DNA from: Nitrobacter hamburgensis X14
Lineage (GTDB): Bacteria > Pseudomonadota > Alphaproteobacteria > Rhizobiales > Xanthobacteraceae
Reading direction: 5' to 3'
DNA length: 64,000 nucleotides
Assembly: GCF_000013885.1 (NCBI RefSeq)
Contig: NC_007964.1
Span: forward strand, 3,458,001-3,522,000
Every line of letters starts with the position of its first letter. The first letter of the stretch is position 1. The notes beneath the pieces are model-generated. The model saw only the letters and a program-made list of their open reading frames with translations, made no database searches and had not been told where the DNA came from. The position numbers and the translations under genes were made by a program. Shown here one piece after another: positions 44,714-53,438 of the stretch.

Positions 44714-45528
44714 CGCGAGAGCCAGGCCGCGACCTGCTTTTGCGAGTCCACCCGTCCCCCGGGATTGGTGCCGATATGGCCGTGTCTCCCGGCAACCAGA
44801 TGGAGCGGCACGTTCGCCCGGTCGAAACCATGATGGGCGTTGGGGTAGACGATGATGCGGGCGAGCGCGCTGCGTCCGCGCGCATTGTCGACCATCTGCC
44901 GGCAGGCGGACGGCGAACTGAGATCGTCGTCGGCACCAACCAGCACCAAAGTTGGAACGCGCGCGCTCCAGCCGAGGCGCGACGCTATCCGGCAGTTCGG
45001 GTAGAGCGCCACGGCCGAACGGAAATCGTCATGCCGGCCGGCCGGTGCAAGCTGCGGACGAACCGCCCATAATACGGCACTGGCGCCCGAGTCCCATCCG
45101 AGCAGGCCGATGCGATCATGCAGAACCCAGGATTGATGAATCAGCCATTGCTGCGCGGCGCGGATATCGGCGATGCGCTCGCGGCGCGCGTGGATCTTGC
45201 GCTGTTTGGGCTGGCATTGCTGACCGGCGCTCCGCGAGCCATAACTATCTGGAAACAGCACGGCGTTCCCGGCCTTTAACAGCCGCTCGGTCCAGTCGCG
45301 ATAGCGCGGCTGGATCTGCCCGCCGTGCTCCAGACCGCTGCAGCCATGCAAGGCGATAACCGTTGCGAACGGGCCATTGCCGTCGGGTTTGTAGAGCAGG
45401 CCATGCAGCACCCCGCTGGCCTGCGGAATGTCGACTCGTTGGGGCGGCGGCGGTTTGCCGGACGCCGCGAATGTCGTGACCGTCGACGCAAGGATCACGA
45501 CCGAAACAAGTGCTGACAGCAGGCGCAT
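44710..45528 (-). CDS. Exported dienelactone hydrolase-like alpha/beta hydrolase
   Basis: The 272-residue product has a signal peptide (MRLLSALVSVVILASTVTTFAA) and an alpha/beta-hydrolase fold. The oxyanion segment is VIALHGCSGLEHGG, the acid is in LVGADDDLSSP, and the catalytic His is in YPNAHHGFDR. At the nucleophile elbow the sequence reads GLLGWDSGASAVL: the Gly-x-Ser-x-Gly serine position (residue 146) is Asp, with Ser147 and Ser150 nearby. The enzyme may use another nucleophile or be inactive as an esterase. The C-terminus overlaps the end of xseA by four bases, convergently. Confidence 0.82.
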   Translation of the reverse strand: MRLLSALVSVVILASTVTTFAASGKPPPPQRVDIPQASGVLHGLLYKPDGNGPFATVIALHGCSGLEHGGQIQPRYRDWTERLLKAGNAVLFPDSYGSRSAGQQCQPKQRKIHARRERIADIRAAQQWLIHQSWVLHDRIGLLGWDSGASAVLWAVRPQLAPAGRHDDFRSAVALYPNCRIASRLGWSARVPTLVLVGADDDLSSPSACRQMVDNARGRSALARIIVYPNAHHGFDRANVPLHLVAGRHGHIGTNPGGRVDSQKQVAAWLSR

Positions 45529-45664
45529 GTATCTTGCCGGATGGTCTGGTATGCTGCAAAAAGGAGACGTGAATTCAGACCTATCATGGGGTCAGAAAGC
45601 AATTCATCACAAATCGGTGGGTTTAACGCAGCACCCTGCGAACCTATCTGTGGAGATGATAACC

Positions 45665-45767
45665 TGGAGCGTTTTCCAGCGAAGTGGGTTACCGGTTCGC
45701 GTGAAGAAAACGCGTCAATTCAAAATCATAGAGCCTCGCTTCTGATTCCATCAGAAGCGAGGCTCTA
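45665..45767 (-). repeat. RIME/MITE-like element, copy D (short form)
   Basis: This copy lacks the 25-bp module. Its left end has decayed to TGGAGCG, but the right end with the full GCGAGGCTCTAG hairpin arm is intact. It sits between the hydrolase and DUF2093 genes. Confidence 0.8.
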
Positions 45768-45809
45768 GCCGATGGCGTGTTTGCGGTCGGAAGATGCGGG
45801 AGAGCAGCG

Positions 45810-46037
45810 GTGCTGAATAAATTTGGCCAGTCCGGCCAGGGCGAAGCGCGGGTGCAGTATCTCGATGGCGACTTCCGGGTGATTTCGCCGGGAACCTATG
45901 TCCGTTGCGCCGTCACCGACGCCCGCATTCCGCTCGACGAGCTGAAATACTGGAGCGTCGACTTGCAGGAGGCTTACGCGCTCCCAAGCGCGGTCTTGCA
46001 GCGGCATTACCCCGGCGCGCTCAAGGCTCCGTCGTAG
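45810..46037 (+). CDS. DUF2093 family protein
   Basis: This small cytoplasmic protein has 75 residues. The family pattern is clear: EARVQYLDGDFRVISPGTYVRCAVT, then IPLDELKYWSVDLQEAYA. Function is unknown. I chose the GTG at 45810, with GGAGAGC upstream, to match the usual length; an ATG at 45777 would add 11 residues. A cysteine (VRC) is conserved in the pattern. It stands alone with repeats on both sides. Confidence 0.85.
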   Translation: MLNKFGQSGQGEARVQYLDGDFRVISPGTYVRCAVTDARIPLDELKYWSVDLQEAYALPSAVLQRHYPGALKAPS

Positions 46038-46145
46038 AGCCTTTTCCGGCTAAGGGGAATCCGGTTAGCCGTAAGAAAATCCTCTCAATCAATAACCTGC
46101 GCGTATTCTGATCGCAAAACCGTATCCACTTTTGCGGAATACGCG
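46038..46145. repeat. Decayed palindromic repeats between DUF2093 and lpxK
   Basis: AGAGCCTTTTCCGGCTAAGG with a later CCGGTTAGCCG resembles a shortened, altered RIME-like hairpin. It is followed by GATCGCAAAACCGTATCCACTTTTGCGGAATACGCGCT, related to the arm of the inverted repeat at 40970-41059. No gene is seen. Confidence 0.5.
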
Positions 46146-47153
46146 CTACCGCCGCGCCCGGCCGATCCGGTCAGTCAGGAACGAGCGCAACACCGCTTCA
46201 TCATCAAACGCAAGCGTGACCGCGAAGGCGACGACGGCCTGCGCGAACGCTGCGAGGTCTTCGCTGTTGCGTAGCCGCGCCAGATCTTTTTCCGTCGTCA
46301 CCAGCGTCAAACCGTCGCGTTCGGCGGCGGTTTGCAAGTCTGCGACGTCGCGTTGCGAAAACGGATGATGGTCCGGGAATGCCCGCTCCGCGGCCACGTC
46401 GATGCCGCAGGCGCGCAAACTGCGGAAGAACCGCTGCGGATCGCCGATGCCGGCAAAGGCATAGACACGCCTGCCACGCAGCGCCACAACCGACGCGTCA
46501 TCCGGGATGAGCCGCGCCGGCAGCACAAGGCCTCCCCGCGCGCCGATGCTTGCCGCAACGTCATCCGCGGCGGGCCCAAAGCCGACGATCACGAGCGCAT
46601 CGGTGCGCGCGAGTTGCGGCGGCAGCGGCGCACGCAGCGGTCCGGCCGGAAAAACCTGGCCGTTGCCGAGGCCACGAGCTCGGTCGATCACGATCAGCGA
46701 GATATCTTTGGCGAGCGCCGGGTTCTGAAAGCCGTCGTCCATCAGGATCACGCTCGCCCCCAGCGCGCGGGCCGGTGCGATGCCCGCCGCCCGTTGCCGT
46801 GACACGATCACGGGGATCGTCCACGCCATCATCAACGGTTCGTCGCCGACATCGGCAGCCGTATGCCGATGCGGATCGACGTGCACCGGACCGTGCAGCC
46901 GCCCGCCATAGCCGCGACTGAGCACGACCGGCGTTTCGCCGAGCGAGCGGAGGATGCCGGCCAGCGCTATCACGGTGGGCGTCTTGCCGGCGCCGCCGAC
47001 ATGGTAGTTTCCGACGCAGATGACGGGCACGCCGGCGCGCATGCCTGTCCGCATCAGCCGCCGCGCGGCGACCGCGCCGTAAAGCGCGCCAACGGGCATG
47101 AGCAACCGCGACAGCAGCGATGACGGCCGGTGCCAGAAGGCCGGCTCATGCAT
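46146..47153 (-). CDS. lpxK: Tetraacyldisaccharide 4'-kinase
   Basis: LpxK phosphorylates the lipid A disaccharide precursor at the 4' position in the inner membrane. The Walker A motif is GNYHVGGAGKTPTVI. Family segments LSRGYGGR, DEPLMMA and ILMDDGFQNP follow. It has 335 residues. The start overlaps the end of waaA by eight bases, so the lipid A and Kdo steps are translated together. Confidence 0.95.
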   Translation of the reverse strand: MHEPAFWHRPSSLLSRLLMPVGALYGAVAARRLMRTGMRAGVPVICVGNYHVGGAGKTPTVIALAGILRSLGETPVVLSRGYGGRLHGPVHVDPHRHTAADVGDEPLMMAWTIPVIVSRQRAAGIAPARALGASVILMDDGFQNPALAKDISLIVIDRARGLGNGQVFPAGPLRAPLPPQLARTDALVIVGFGPAADDVAASIGARGGLVLPARLIPDDASVVALRGRRVYAFAGIGDPQRFFRSLRACGIDVAAERAFPDHHPFSQRDVADLQTAAERDGLTLVTTEKDLARLRNSEDLAAFAQAVVAFAVTLAFDDEAVLRSFLTDRIGRARR

Positions 47154-48450
47154 CGGCCGCTCCCCGTTCCAGCCGCAACTGCAACAGATACGGCTCGAGC
47201 GCGGCCAGCGTGCGATCCAGCGCGCCGCCGAGCCGATCCACCACCTGGGCCGCAGCCGTCGCCGCGGCGTCGCGGGCGGCGGAATCGTTCAGCAGATGGC
47301 CGAGTTGCTTCGTCAGAGCTTCACCGTCGCCGGCCCGGCGCGCGCCGCCTGCGCGGTCGAGCGCATCATAGACATCGGTGAAGTTGAAGACATGCGGCCC
47401 GTGCACGATGGAGGCATTGAGCTTGACCGCCTCGATCGGATTCTGGCCGCCGTGCGGCACCAGCGAACCGCCCATGAAAACGATCGGCGCCAGCCGGTAG
47501 AACAAGCCCAGTTCGCCCATGGTGTCGGCGATATAGATGTCCGTCCTCGCCGTCGGCAGTTCCTCCAGCGAGCGCCGCGCGACCTGCGCGCCGGACGCTG
47601 CGATCATGCGGGCGATCGCTTCGCCCCGACCGGGATGGCGTGGAACGATCACGGTCAAGAGCAAGGGGAAGTGAACAGCCAGCGTCCGGTGCGTTTTGAG
47701 AAGGATCTCTTCCTCGCCCGGATGGGTCGACGCCGCCACCACCACCGGGCGGCCGCGGGTGACGAATAGCAGTCGTTCCAGCCTGGCCTCGTCGGCCGGC
47801 GGAGCCTGCACGTCGAGCTTGAGGTTTCCGGTCGTGATGACATTACGGCTGCCGAGCACCGTGAAGCGCTCCGCGTCGATTCCCGACTGAACGAGGCAGA
47901 TGTCGAACTGTTCGAGCAGCGCGGCGATCGTTCCCGATAGCCTGCGCCAGCGCGGGAACGAGCGATGCGACATCCGTCCGTTGATCAGCACCATCGGCAG
48001 ACGGCGCGCGCCGCCAGCCAGAATTAGATTGGGCCACAGATCCGATTCGACGAAGAGCGCAAGACCCGGCTGCCAGTGATCGAGAAAGCGCGCCACGAAG
48101 CGCGGCGAATCGTAGGGGACATACTGGTGAATGATATCCGGCGGGAATCGCTTCGCGACGACAGCCGCCGAGGTCACGGTGCCCGACGTGAGCAGAATGC
48201 GGATATTCAGCGCCCGCAGCCGTTCGATCAACGCTGCTGCGGCCAGCACTTCGCCGACGCTCGCGCCGTGAATCCAGATCAGCGGGCCTGCAGGGCGGGG
48301 CTGTCGGGTGATGCCCCGCCGCTCGTCGATGCGCGCGGGATCTTCCTTGCCCTGCTTCAGCCGCCGCTTCAAAAGGGCTGGCGTCAGCGGGGCGGCGGCG
48401 GCGGACAGTCTGCTGTAGAGGCGCAGCGTCGCCGGCATTGAGCTAGGCAT
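47146..48450 (-). CDS. waaA: 3-deoxy-D-manno-octulosonic acid transferase
   Basis: WaaA (KdtA) adds Kdo to lipid IVA. It is a GT30 enzyme of 434 residues with IHGASVGEVLAAAALIERL carrying the acceptor-site Glu, LFVESDLWPNLI, and GSLVPHGGQNPIEAVKL near the donor site. The start overlaps the acyltransferase stop by eight bases. It is the standard partner of lpxK. Confidence 0.96.
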   Translation of the reverse strand: MPSSMPATLRLYSRLSAAAAPLTPALLKRRLKQGKEDPARIDERRGITRQPRPAGPLIWIHGASVGEVLAAAALIERLRALNIRILLTSGTVTSAAVVAKRFPPDIIHQYVPYDSPRFVARFLDHWQPGLALFVESDLWPNLILAGGARRLPMVLINGRMSHRSFPRWRRLSGTIAALLEQFDICLVQSGIDAERFTVLGSRNVITTGNLKLDVQAPPADEARLERLLFVTRGRPVVVAASTHPGEEEILLKTHRTLAVHFPLLLTVIVPRHPGRGEAIARMIAASGAQVARRSLEELPTARTDIYIADTMGELGLFYRLAPIVFMGGSLVPHGGQNPIEAVKLNASIVHGPHVFNFTDVYDALDRAGGARRAGDGEALTKQLGHLLNDSAARDAAATAAAQVVDRLGGALDRTLAALEPYLLQLRLERGAADA

Positions 48451-49177
48451 GACCCGCCTCGTATTCGGGACCCGCCTCGGGTTCGGGCCGGCCGACCCTG
48501 GCGTAAGCGCGGCGCGTAGCGTCGTTCAATGTCGCCTCGAGCCGCGCCCTCAGCGCCTCCATCATCTGCGCGTCGGCGTCGGGCGGAACCGAGATCGGCT
48601 CGCCGCCGACCAGAGCGCCGCGTCCGAACGGCAGGTTGATGGTGGTGTGATCCCAGTTGTCGAGGCGGATGAAACGGCTGGTCGCCATCGCAAACGGCAT
48701 GATGGTCCGCCCGGATTCGCGCGCCAGCATGATGATGCCGAGGCCTGCAACGCGCGAGCGCTTCGGCACATCGGCGGTCAGGGCCATGTTGTAGTTCTCT
48801 TCGAGCGCGCGGACCATTTCCTTGAAAGCGCCGACGCCGCCCTTGCGATTGAACGCAGAGCCGTGGTCGCCGGAGCCGCGAACGGTTTCGATTCCGAGCC
48901 GCTCCGCCGCGAGCGCATTGAACTCGCCGTCGCGATGGCGCGAGATCAGGACCTTGCCGCGATGGTGCGCCCGCCTGATGAACGGCGTCATGAAATGCTG
49001 TCCGTGCCAGAACGCGAGGATCACCGGCATCTCGGGCTCGACAATGTCGTAGACATCCTCCGGATCATAGCTGAACCTGTTGGTCAACCAAACCAGCCGC
49101 AGAAAGCCTGCGGCCAGAAGGCCCGCGAACTGCTGAAACCAGCGGGCGCGCAGCAGATTGCGAAGCAGCTTTCTCAA
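48443..49177 (-). CDS. DUF374-type lysophospholipid acyltransferase-like protein
   Basis: This 244-residue membrane-associated protein belongs to the DUF374 group. The region ILAFWHGQHFMTPFIRR opens the domain, and ISRHRDGEFNALAAERLG and RGSGDHGSAFNRKGG follow. The role is presumed to be acylation of lipid A or Kdo intermediates, because it lies directly before waaA and lpxK. That role is inferred from context. Its stop and start overlap both neighbours. Confidence 0.85.
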   Translation of the reverse strand: MRKLLRNLLRARWFQQFAGLLAAGFLRLVWLTNRFSYDPEDVYDIVEPEMPVILAFWHGQHFMTPFIRRAHHRGKVLISRHRDGEFNALAAERLGIETVRGSGDHGSAFNRKGGVGAFKEMVRALEENYNMALTADVPKRSRVAGLGIIMLARESGRTIMPFAMATSRFIRLDNWDHTTINLPFGRGALVGGEPISVPPDADAQMMEALRARLEATLNDATRRAYARVGRPEPEAGPEYEAGHA

Positions 49178-49425
49178 CGGGCGGGCTTCGTATCTTGACC
49201 GGGATCGAGCAGGCGGTGGAGGTGCACGATGAAATACCGCATGTGGGCGTTATCAACCGTCTGCTGCGCCTTCGCCTTCCAGGCGGCATAGGCCGATGCG
49301 TAGTTCGGGTACAGGCCGACGATCTCGACCTCGTCGAGGTCCTTGAAGGTCGTATGCGCAAGATCGGTCAGTTCGCCCCCGATCACGAGATGGAGCAATT
49401 GCTGGGGCGGACTGTCTGGCGGCAT
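49174..49425 (-). CDS. DUF4170 family protein
   Basis: This small soluble protein has 83 residues with LLHLVIGGEL, IVGLYPNYASAYAAWKAKAQQTVD and MRYFIVHLHRLLDP, the family pattern. No enzymatic motif is visible. Function is unknown. Its stop overlaps the acyltransferase start (ATGA), and it accompanies Kdo/lipid A genes in this bacterial group. Confidence 0.85.
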   Translation of the reverse strand: MPPDSPPQQLLHLVIGGELTDLAHTTFKDLDEVEIVGLYPNYASAYAAWKAKAQQTVDNAHMRYFIVHLHRLLDPGQDTKPAR

Positions 49426-49490
49426 TTACGCGTTGTCCTACTATGTCGCCGGCCATCAGGCAAATTCCCACGAAAGTCCATCACCGGCAC

Positions 49491-50306
49491 TTACGGCAAC
49501 GGATGTCCTTGAAAATGCGCGAGAATGCGCTCGTGGCGCAGGCCGCCCGCCGCGATCAGCGCGCCGTGCGTTACCTCGGCACGGTTATAGAGGATCGGCT
49601 CGCCCTTGAGCGACGTCATTCTACCATTCGCCTCATGCACGAGCAAATCGGCGGCGGCGAGATCCCAGTCGCAACTCTGGCCGCCGGCGAAAGCCGCATC
49701 GATGCTGCCGTCCGCGACGCGGCACAGCCGCAGCGCCAACGAACTGATCCTCGGGTGAAGGACGACATCGCCTCGCGGCCGGTCCAGCTTTTCCACAAGC
49801 GGCTTCGGTCCCGCGATCCTGGGAAAAACCAGGGTGTCGCCGGGCGTCGTCCGCACCGGCACGCCGTTGCGCGACGCGCCCTGCCCGCGCGCGGCGAGGA
49901 AGAACTCGTCCGTGGCCGGCGCGAACACCGCCGCCAGCAGCGGCGAGACGCCCTCGACCAGCGCGACGCTGACGCACCAGTCGTCGCGACCGGCGAGATA
50001 GCCGCGCGTGCCGTCGATCGGATCGACGATCCAGACCCGCTGCTTGCCGAGCCGCGAGGGATCGTCGGCGCTTTCCTCGGACAGCCAGCCGTAATCCGGC
50101 GTCGCCGCGCGCAGTTTGCCTGCAATGAGATCGTTGACGGCGATGTCCGCCTCCGACACCGGCGATGACGCCCCCTTGGTCCAGGTCCGCAATTCGGTAC
50201 GGAACATCGCGCGCGCCAGCCCGCCTGCTTCGCGCACCGTCTCGATCAATAGAGCGCGATCCCGCGCCAGAAGGTCGTCGCGGCTGTCGGCGTTAGCGCC
50301 CGCCAA
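49491..50306 (-). CDS. Inositol monophosphatase family protein, CysQ-like
   Basis: This 271-residue metal-dependent phosphatase could hydrolyse 3'(2'),5'-bisphosphate nucleotides or a sugar or inositol phosphate. The metal site is EESADDPSR, VDPIDGTRGYLAG and CDWDLAAADLLVHEA. All three segments are intact. It overlaps the start of pmbA's tail by 14 bases. The gene's place next to Kdo genes might mean a sugar-phosphate role; the substrate is open. Confidence 0.88.
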   Translation of the reverse strand: MAGANADSRDDLLARDRALLIETVREAGGLARAMFRTELRTWTKGASSPVSEADIAVNDLIAGKLRAATPDYGWLSEESADDPSRLGKQRVWIVDPIDGTRGYLAGRDDWCVSVALVEGVSPLLAAVFAPATDEFFLAARGQGASRNGVPVRTTPGDTLVFPRIAGPKPLVEKLDRPRGDVVLHPRISSLALRLCRVADGSIDAAFAGGQSCDWDLAAADLLVHEANGRMTSLKGEPILYNRAEVTHGALIAAGGLRHERILAHFQGHPLP

Positions 50307-51684
50307 CCGTCAGCCCCTCGATGCGCACGGTCGGCGCGTTGGTCGCGTAGCGGAATGCGAGGTCGTTGGCGGGCGTCAGCGACTTGAACATCTCGATCAG
50401 ATGTCCGGCGATGGTGATCTCGCTGACCGGATAGGTGATCTCGCCGTTCTCGATCCAGAATCCGGAGGCCCCGCGGCTATAGTCGCCGGTCACGCCGTTG
50501 ACGCCGGACCCGATCAGGTCGGTGACGTAGAAGCCCTGCTTGATGTCGGCGATCAGCTCGGTCGGCGTCATCTGCCCTGCTTCGAGATGCAGGTTATACG
50601 ATCCCGGCGATGGCGACGACGAGACGCCGCGGTGGGCGTGACCGGTCGTCGTCAGACCAAGTTCGCGCGCGGTTGCCGAATCCAATAGCCACGACGTCAG
50701 GACGCCATCGTCGATCACCGCCAGCTTTTTCGTCGCGACGCCTTCGGCGTCGAAGGATTGCGAGCGCAGTCCGCGCAGGCGCAAGGGATCGTCGACGATC
50801 CGGATTCCCTTCGCGAACAACTGCTGGCCGAGCCGGTCTTTCAGAAAGCTGGTCTTGCGCGCGATCGCGGCGCCATTGGCTGCGCTGACGACATGCCCCA
50901 CCAGCGAACCCGCGACGCGAGGATCGAACACCACCGGCACCTTGCAGGTGGAAACCTTGCGTGGGTTGGCGCGCGCCACGGTACGTTCGCCGGCGCTGCG
51001 GCCGATGCTGGCCGGCGACATGAGATCGGAGGCATGAAGCGCGGAGGTGTAGTCGTAATCGCGTTCCATGCCGGTGCCGTCGCCGACGATCGCCATCATC
51101 GAGATGCCCTGGCTCGAACGCAGATAAGATCCGCAGAAACCAGTGCTCGTCACCAGCACCATGCCGCCGATGCCGGCGGACGCCGACGCGCCGCCGGATT
51201 TGGTAACGCCCTTGACCGCAAGACCCGCCGCCTCGGCCTCGACCGCGCGGCGCTCGAGTTCTGCCGTTGACGGTGTCACCCGGTCGAGCAGATCGAGATC
51301 GGGGAAATTCCGCGCCAGCAATGCCGGGTCGGCCAGCCCGACATATTGGTCATCGGGTGCAACGCGCGCCATCGCGACCGCGCGTTCGGCGAGCTTCGCA
51401 ACATTGTCGCCGCCGACATCGTTGGTCGAGACCGTGGCCTGCCGCCGCCCGACCAGCACACGCAACCCGACGTCATCGCTCTCCGATCGCTCCGATTCCT
51501 CGACGCGGCCGTCGCGAACCTCGACGCCTTGCGAGACGCCACGCACCGCGACCGCGTCCGCGGCATCTGCGCCTGCGCGCTTCGCAGCCTCGACCAGCCG
51601 CTCGGCAAGTTGACTGAGCGCGGATTGATCGAAGAGTTCGGAAGCGGCGGATTTCGACGATGACGAATTTGGTGAAGAGATCAC
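50293..51684 (-). CDS. pmbA: TldD/PmbA family metallopeptidase-like protein
   Basis: PmbA (TldE) with TldD processes peptides and unfolded substrates, as with microcin B17 and CcdA in E. coli. The conserved GVSQGVEVRDGRVEESERSE region lies in the N-terminal domain, and the C-terminal TGDYSRGASGFWIENGEI segment is typical of PmbA. The TldD zinc motif HExxH is absent, as expected for the PmbA partner. I chose the GTG at 51684 (463 residues) because similar proteins start with ISSPxSSSSK; an ATG at 51735 would add 17 residues. tldD is not in the window. Confidence 0.9.
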   Translation of the reverse strand: MISSPNSSSSKSAASELFDQSALSQLAERLVEAAKRAGADAADAVAVRGVSQGVEVRDGRVEESERSESDDVGLRVLVGRRQATVSTNDVGGDNVAKLAERAVAMARVAPDDQYVGLADPALLARNFPDLDLLDRVTPSTAELERRAVEAEAAGLAVKGVTKSGGASASAGIGGMVLVTSTGFCGSYLRSSQGISMMAIVGDGTGMERDYDYTSALHASDLMSPASIGRSAGERTVARANPRKVSTCKVPVVFDPRVAGSLVGHVVSAANGAAIARKTSFLKDRLGQQLFAKGIRIVDDPLRLRGLRSQSFDAEGVATKKLAVIDDGVLTSWLLDSATARELGLTTTGHAHRGVSSSPSPGSYNLHLEAGQMTPTELIADIKQGFYVTDLIGSGVNGVTGDYSRGASGFWIENGEITYPVSEITIAGHLIEMFKSLTPANDLAFRYATNAPTVRIEGLTVGGR

Positions 51685-51735
51685 GAACAAAATCCCGGGG
51701 ATTCGAGCAAGGCCTGCGCGCGAGCAGCCCATCAT

Positions 51736-51968
51736 GAGATGTGCTTATTTTATGCGGACTTCAAGCATTCAATGAAGCGGGTGTCGAGGATTTTCCGCAC
51801 CCCGGCAAGGTCCCGTCAATCATGTCGGCCAAGGGTCTGTCAATCATGTGCACGAACGACAGGCGGGGTACCTTCGATTAACCAGCCTTGTTAAGCCAAT
51901 CCGGACCGCGCTCTGGCATGCTCTCACCCATCGACCGGGAACATAATCCCGGCGGGGAGATCGAAGCC
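51736..51968. promoter_or_regulatory. Divergent intergenic region between pmbA and a DUF6101 gene
   Basis: GTCAATCATGT occurs twice in direct orientation, at 51815-51825 and 51839-51849, 24 bases apart. GGGGTACC follows. These could be paired protein-binding sites but no factor is identified. No gene is supported here apart from an alternative start of the next gene. Confidence 0.35.
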
Positions 51969-52490
51969 GTGAGGCGTCAAACAGCAACAGGCGGGATCAA
52001 TCCCGCCGGGTCGAGCCGTGGCTTGCGGCTCGACCCTCTCACACTGCCCGTCAGTTTCGCCGCGCGCGACAGCCGCGCCGACGGCGGCGTCCGGCAGATC
52101 GAGCTTCATCGGGAACGCGTGACGCTGCACCGCGTCGTGCACGGCATGCAGATGACGATCAATGTGCGCGTCAAAGAATTCATCGGCGTTACGGTGCGCG
52201 ACACCCCCGAGGGGCGAGCACTCGTTCTACTTCACCGCGATCCATCGCTCGCCATTCCCCTTCTCGTGACCGAGGACGCTACTGAGCGTGCCGCCGCGTG
52301 GCAAACCTGGAGCGAGATCCTCGCGCTTCCGCAACTTGCCGACGACAAACGCGATCCGGCGCCGCGCCGGCGGCGGAGCAATGCGATCAGTGAGCGGCGT
52401 CCGACCTTCCTGGTGCGCCGGCGCAGCGGCGATTTGCTCAACCCCGCGAGCGTCTATCGGGGCGAGCGCGAGATCATCGCGCGGAATTAG
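51969..52490 (+). CDS. DUF6101-like protein
   Basis: The product has 173 residues. It contains SSRGLRLDPLTLPVSFAARDSRADG and RQIELHRERVTLHRVVHGMQMTINVRVKEFIGV, a pattern I associate with a family restricted to Bradyrhizobium relatives. The C-terminal third is basic (RRRRSNAISERR). Function is unknown. I used the GTG at 51969 with GGGGAG upstream; an ATG at 51918 would add 17 residues. The end overlaps the ubiA stop codon convergently by four bases. Confidence 0.75.
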   Translation: MRRQTATGGINPAGSSRGLRLDPLTLPVSFAARDSRADGGVRQIELHRERVTLHRVVHGMQMTINVRVKEFIGVTVRDTPEGRALVLLHRDPSLAIPLLVTEDATERAAAWQTWSEILALPQLADDKRDPAPRRRRSNAISERRPTFLVRRRSGDLLNPASVYRGEREIIARN

Positions 52491-53428
52491 GACCCGCCGG
52501 CTGCCTGCAGCAACGCGCTGGCCAGCAATCCCGCAAACAGCAACAATCCTGCATCGCGGTTTGACTTGAACAGCCGCAGGCAGAGGCGGGAATCGCCGAT
52601 CTGGATCCGGGCGACCTGCCAGGCGAGATGCGTGGTAAAAGCCGCAAGGCCGATCCATGCCGGCCATCGCGCGCCGGCCAGATGCAACGCAACGCCGATG
52701 AGAACAACGGCCAGCCCGTAGAAGATCGCAAGCGCGGAACGCGTGCGCTCGCCGAACAGCAATGCCGTCGACTTGATGCCGATCAGCGCATCGTCTTCCG
52801 TGTCCTGATGGGCATAGATCGTGTCATAGCCAATCACCCATGCGATCGACCCCGCATACAGCGCCAGCGCGGCAGCATCGACGCGGCCCAGCACTACCGC
52901 GAACCCCATCAGCGCGCCCCACGAAAAGGCGAGGCCGAGCACGACCTGCGGCCAGTTAGTAATGCGCTTCATGAAGGGATAGACCGCGACGACGATAAGC
53001 GAGGCGATCCCGGTCGCGATGGCAAAGCGGTTGAACTGCAGCAGCACGACCAGCCCGACCAGCGCCTGCGCCACGAGAAACACAAAGGCCTGCGCCACCG
53101 TCGCCTGTCCCGCCGGAATCGGACGCGACCGCGTCCGCTCCACGCGGGCATCGAGATCGCGGTCGGTGATATCGTTCCAGGTGCAGCCGGCGCCCCGCAT
53201 CGCGAACGCACCGATGAAAAACAACACGATGGTCAGGGGTAGCCGGCTCAAGTCATTGGCGACGCCCGCGGCCAGCGCCGCCGACCACCAGCATGGCAGC
53301 AGCAGCAGCCAGGACCCGATCGGCCTGTCAAGCCGCGACAGCCTGAGATAAGGCCGCGCCCACAGCGGCGCACGGCTGTCGACCCAGTTGCCGGCGGAGT
53401 CCGCGACGCGTGCCGCCGCATCGCTCAT
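52487..53428 (-). CDS. ubiA: 4-hydroxybenzoate polyprenyltransferase
   Basis: UbiA attaches the polyprenyl tail in ubiquinone synthesis. It is an inner-membrane protein of 313 residues with about eight helices. Both Asp-rich motifs are complete: NDITDRDLDARVERTRSRP and YDTIYAHQDTEDDALIG. RLSRLDRPIGSWLLLLPCWW opens the protein. It lies 10 bases beyond the stop of the exported protein gene at 53439, on the same strand. Confidence 0.95.
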   Translation of the reverse strand: MSDAAARVADSAGNWVDSRAPLWARPYLRLSRLDRPIGSWLLLLPCWWSAALAAGVANDLSRLPLTIVLFFIGAFAMRGAGCTWNDITDRDLDARVERTRSRPIPAGQATVAQAFVFLVAQALVGLVVLLQFNRFAIATGIASLIVVAVYPFMKRITNWPQVVLGLAFSWGALMGFAVVLGRVDAAALALYAGSIAWVIGYDTIYAHQDTEDDALIGIKSTALLFGERTRSALAIFYGLAVVLIGVALHLAGARWPAWIGLAAFTTHLAWQVARIQIGDSRLCLRLFKSNRDAGLLLFAGLLASALLQAAGGS

Positions 53429-53438
53429 CGGATACCGG

